Assembly: GCA_002989075.1 (NCBI GenBank)
Contig: PSQN01000002.1
Span: forward strand, 636,097 to 700,096
Length of the DNA stretch: 64,000 nucleotides
Direction: 5' to 3'
Origin: Arthonia radiata
Lineage: Eukaryota; Ascomycota; Arthoniomycetes; Arthoniales; Arthoniaceae
The notes below the pieces were generated by a model that saw only the letters and a program-made list of their open reading frames with translations, ran no database searches and was not told the DNA's origin. The translations under genes were made by a program, and so were the position numbers. Shown here one piece after another: positions 60,353-64,000 of the stretch (its first letter is position 1; each line of letters starts with the position of its first letter).

Positions 60353-61199
60353 TCCTACTATATTAAATCTATTCTAAATAGTTTATAAAATTTACTAACT
60401 TCTAGCTAGAAAATCTTAATATTAAAGAAACTATAAAGGTTATAAAGAAGTAGTAATAAATTAAGAAGCTGTTTCCTTATATTATATAGCTAGCTTAAGA
60501 TATTTTAGTAATTTCTACTTTAGATATAAGCTATAAAAAGCTTTTCTTAATTATCTATATAATTTAGAACTAGAATTAGCTATATAGTCTCAATATAATC
60601 TATAATATAGTACTAATTTAGTACTATAAGGTTTCCTTAGTCTAGGCTATTAAGTAAGAGCTTATCTTATAGTAGTATACTATAAGTAGTCTTAAAGAGG
60701 TAGATATAGAGGTATAAGAGCGTTCTATTAAAGTACTAGTAGCTAAGTTAAAGGTTACTAAGTTTAGATATATTAGTAATAATAAAGAAGATAATACTTT
60801 AGTATCTATCTTAAGGTAAAATAGAAGATCTAGACGACCTAAAAAGAGAGCTATAGGTAAACTAGAAGCTTTAGTAGTGGGAAATAAGTATACTTATAGG
60901 TAGTAAGACTCTACCAGTAATACTAGTAGTAATTAGATTCTATAAACCTATACTTACTACTTAAATTTTACTTTAATTTTGTTCTATAGTCTAAAGATAT
61001 TTAATTAAAGTATAAAAATCTATTAGATAGCTTCTAGCTATCTATATATTAATTCTATATATTAACCTAGTATATTGATTCTTCTAGCTTATAAAGAACT
61101 ATATACTAAATAAAGATCTAGAATAGACTCTCTAAAAATACTTTTACTTTAGTGTTAAACCTATATAGGTTAAGTAGTTATTATATATCTATAAACCTA
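60353..61199. other. Unassigned AT-rich DNA with a possible coding remnant
   Basis: Between about 60.66 and 60.91 kb one plus-strand frame reads as protein-like sequence with a basic run, RRSRRPKKRAIGKLEALVVG, and few interruptions. It may be the C-terminal end of an old transposon protein. No domain is recognised, and no terminal repeat was found. Confidence 0.4.
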
Positions 61200-62474
61200 C
61201 CCGCACCCTCCTTACTCGGTTCTATCGGACATAGAATCTTACGCTATTCCGCTTTAGATTTCTTTATTCGTCGGTGCTAGCTGAAGCTAGCGTCCTACGC
61301 TTATATAAAATCTCTGGTTACACGAGATCGATTCACCTCCCTACTATCTTTCTACGCTTCAAACTTCTAGATATAGTATAAGATCTATAGAAACAGAAAT
61401 AAAAGATCTAGGAGCTTCTATATACCAATTAATTAAAGAAGAAGCTTAACTTTAAGCAGCTGGCTCGCGATAATAATATTCTATACGCGACGCTTTATGC
61501 CCGCTTTTAGAAGCGCGAATCGATCTAGAAGCGCTATAATACCCCCGAGCGGCTTACAACTGTCTAAAATAGAGCTCTCTGTAGCTATATTAATCGCTTA
61601 GGGAAGATCTACCTCGCTCCAACCCGTCGTATGATCGTATCGACGGCCAATTTGATCCTAGCGCGAGCGTTAAATACAGGTATAGACGCACCTCTCCCCC
61701 AAGTTTTAAAGTCTTAGTACTAAAGATAGCTAGCTCGGTATCCTTAGTATAAGCTAGCACGCTAGAAGCTAATAGAAATAACGTAGTATCTGGCGTAGAA
61801 CCGAGATACTATCTGAAAGTAGTATTAAGAGCTTAGAAAGCTAATATAAGAGTATACAATCGACCTACATAACATCTAAAATATCGACTAAGCAGGCTTC
61901 TGCGTCGAAATAGAATCTTTAAATTGGGTTGTAGTACAATCGCATACAACAAGAGTAGTAGCTTTAAGCGTAATAGATTGTATACTAGTTACTCTAATTA
62001 AGACAATCTCTGCAACTAGATCGAAGCTAGACTTAATTATAGTGCTTTTAGGCGTCGTTTACTAGGTATACTGGGTTAGAACAGATATTGAAGGCGAGAC
62101 GATGCTTGCTCTTTCTAAATTAAGCTATACTAATAATAATATTATACTTAAGTATCTATAGTACTTCAATAAAGCTACCTTAAAGAGGCAATAGAGAGTA
62201 TATCGACTGCTTCTTTTAGATAGGTTTGCTAGCTAAGCTACTATAGAGTTCATGCAGTATACCGACGATTATAAGATTAAGATCTTCTGCTTCTTAGCGT
62301 ATATAACATATTTAATGTAGCTACTTAACGTATCAATCTTTTAAGTTAAGAAGTACTATTACGCGCAGGTACTCGATTAGATAGTACGTTCCGGCGCAAT
62401 TAAGTTTAGAAAGACAGACTTTCTTAATAAGCTTTTAGAGATACGCAGAAACAAGTTTAAAGAGGCAACTATAC
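61200..62474 (+). mobile_element. Fot1/pogo-type (Tc1/mariner superfamily) transposase relic
   Basis: Composition rises abruptly at about 61.2 kb. The plus strand reads a degraded DDE transposase. The N-terminal helix-turn-helix part is near 61.44-61.66 kb (NFKQLARDNNILYATLYARF, then an APTRRMIVSTANLILARAL-like stretch). NIDxAGFCVEIE near 61.89 kb contains the first catalytic Asp. RVYRLLLLDRFAS near 62.2 kb contains the second, and LLNVSIFxVKKYYY near 62.33 kb is where the family usually has PLDVxxFxxLK, so the third acid is changed to Asn. Stop codons lie mostly where Gln or Trp is expected, as RIP produces. The transposase frame ends where the LTR fragment begins at 62475. I did not find terminal repeats. 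Confidence 0.75.
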
Positions 62475-62784
62475 TATAACGCTGGTCGCTGCGAGAACCG
62501 AACTAAGGCTTACTTACCTTGTGTGCTTATTAACCTTAGTAGTAGGCGTCTTGTATACTAGAGACTAAAAGACAGGAGAGGCGAGACAAATTATAGAAGG
62601 TAAGAGGAGCTTAACTAAAGTAGACAGAAGATAAAGTATATTACTTAAATATAGTTAAAGAACTTATATTTAGATATTAAGTTAATAGACTAAAGTTTAT
62701 TTTAAGATCGGCTATTAGTTTAACTATATAGTTTAAGGTATAAAAGTATATTCCTTTGTATCCAACGGTCTTAACAATCCCTTT
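62475..62784 (-). mobile_element. LTR fragment of the same Gypsy family as the solo LTR
   Basis: On the plus strand it starts TATAACGCTGGTCGCTG, the end of the LTR family (TGTAACGCCGG...), and follows it for about 300 bases. The later part (TTCCTTTGTATCCAACGGT) resembles the solo-LTR subfamily more than the two full elements. The match stops near 62.78 kb, where another repeat begins. It is a broken, truncated copy inserted in the pogo-type relic. Confidence 0.75.
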
Positions 62785-64000
62785 TGTAATGCATAAACGT
62801 CTCGATAAGGAATTAAGACAAAATATTGTCTATTTAGGAAGGCTGCGATTCTAAGAGGATATCTTCTATCTAATAGATATATTCCTTTCTTTTCTCCTTA
62901 ATAATTAGCTTAAACACTAGTAGAGCCTATTTAGGCCCTTTTTGCTATCTAACTGCTCTCTGCTCTACACTTAAATTATATCCTAATTATTTTAAACCTA
63001 CAAGGAGGGCGGCCGGCAGTCAGGTACCTTATCGACGTTGCTTAAGAGTTAACCCGGTATAACTAAGTATAGCCGAGACTCCGTACATACGTTAAAAGAA
63101 ATAATATTAAAATTAATTGATGGTCGGTGCTAGCAAGTACCGCATTTAAAGAAAATAAGTAAGAAACTAAGTATGCAACGGTAGTCGCTTTATATCCGCT
63201 ATACAAGCAGAATATAGAGCGTAGCAAAATATAGCTAACGCCGAAGAAGACTAGAACCCTTATATAAGATCTAGCAACAACGATAAGCAAGAGAGCTTAT
63301 AAGCCGGCAAACAGACGTCGAGCAGATTGTAAACTAAGAAGAACGATAGTCTAAACTAAAATAATAACGACGACAAAGAGGCTTACTAAAACTTTAACCG
63401 CGAAGAATCTCTCTTTAGCGCCTTCTTAAGCGTTAAAGTACAAAAGCTAAGATAAAAACTGCTAGCATAGTAGTAGCAGCACACTATTAAGAAGCTTAAG
63501 CTTAAAAAGCGAATACTTAAAATTAAGCTTTAGTCTGTCTGTAATTTAAAGGCTGGTAGTAAGCGGCTATAGGGCGATTTAAGCCTTTAAAGCTAAATTA
63601 ACGAGCTTCTTAAGAAAGAGACGTCTAAGCTTAAGAGAGCTATAAGCTCTATAGACACTTAATAGACTTAAACTATTAAAAAAAGATTTTAGATAGCTAA
63701 CGTATCGAACCTTAATAACGTTCGTATTATTATCTAGTATGTTTAAAGACTCTTTAGAGACTTAGTAGATAGATAGTAAACTTACGCTAAAGAGAATAAA
63801 GAGAAGACGTTACTCTATATATAAGCGTACTTTAAAGGATAGGTAATAGAATATATTATTAACTTAGCTACAGCTACTATAGCTAATATAAAAAGGTTCT
63901 TTATATTAATATAGAGTTTAATATAGAAGCTTAAGGACTTTTTAAGCTTTCTACAGAACAAAGAAACTAAGTTGCTAGGAGCAAGATATTGAACCTAAAT
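62785..64000 (+). mobile_element. Probable 5' part of a second LTR element (R3), cut by the window edge
   Basis: A repeat related to 49.38-49.66 kb covers about 62.83-63.06 kb and could be an LTR beginning TGTAATGC near 62,785 and ending near 63,060. The DNA after it is less AT-rich. From about 63.7 kb it reads as a helical, gag-like stretch with a YIQAYFKGQVIEYI segment, similar to the ...LxGxAxxW... core of Ty3-type gag proteins. The element is damaged and incomplete in this window. The second LTR, if any, lies outside, and I did not see a target duplication. An old non-LTR element is the alternative. Confidence 0.35.

Overview
The window looks like a piece of a filamentous ascomycete chromosome (Pezizomycotina, possibly a dothideomycete; I cannot name the genus). 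The evidence is short introns of about 50-130 bp with GTAAGT/GTATGT-type donors and CTAAC/CTGAC-like branch points, fungal-type gene content, and a gene-free block in which every repeat carries the transition and TpA-rich signature of repeat-induced point mutation (RIP).

Bases 1 to about 9,400 form a base-balanced gene island. It holds the 5' end of a pyridoxal-phosphate synthase gene (PDX1/SNZ1, minus), a Rossmann-fold NAD(P)-binding protein (plus), a glyoxalase/VOC-fold protein (minus), a small one-helix basic protein (minus), a protein with a nucleotidyltransferase-like fold (minus), a 2.4-kb stretch without a convincing gene, and a 233-residue fungal hypothetical protein (plus) that marks the edge of the island. 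The genes are independent units with no sign of a pathway cluster.

From about 9,400 to 64,000 the DNA is strongly AT-rich and made of nested, RIP-damaged repeats. Those I could delimit are: a solo LTR with a perfect 5-bp target duplication; a 2.28-kb piggyBac-type DNA transposon with long terminal inverted repeats; two nearly colinear 7.34-kb Ty3/Gypsy chromodomain-type elements lying head to head 73 bp apart, each with 472-bp LTRs and its own target duplication; an unnamed repeat family R1 (four copies) with a conserved basic coding stretch; a TA-flanked terminal-inverted-repeat family R2 (three copies); a Fot1/pogo transposase relic; an LTR fragment and the start of what may be a second LTR family at the right edge; and several minisatellites. 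Large parts (17.8-26.5, 41.3-43.3, 46.1-50.8 and 54.7-61.2 kb) are too mutated for me to assign.

The most unusual item is an antisense open region between the pol genes and the 3' LTR of the Gypsy family. Its cysteine spacing fits a fungal Zn(II)2Cys6 cluster and it is followed by a charged, coiled-coil-like stretch. The nesting order gives a relative history: R1 first, then R2 and LTR insertions into R1, and the Gypsy pair in other old AT-rich DNA.
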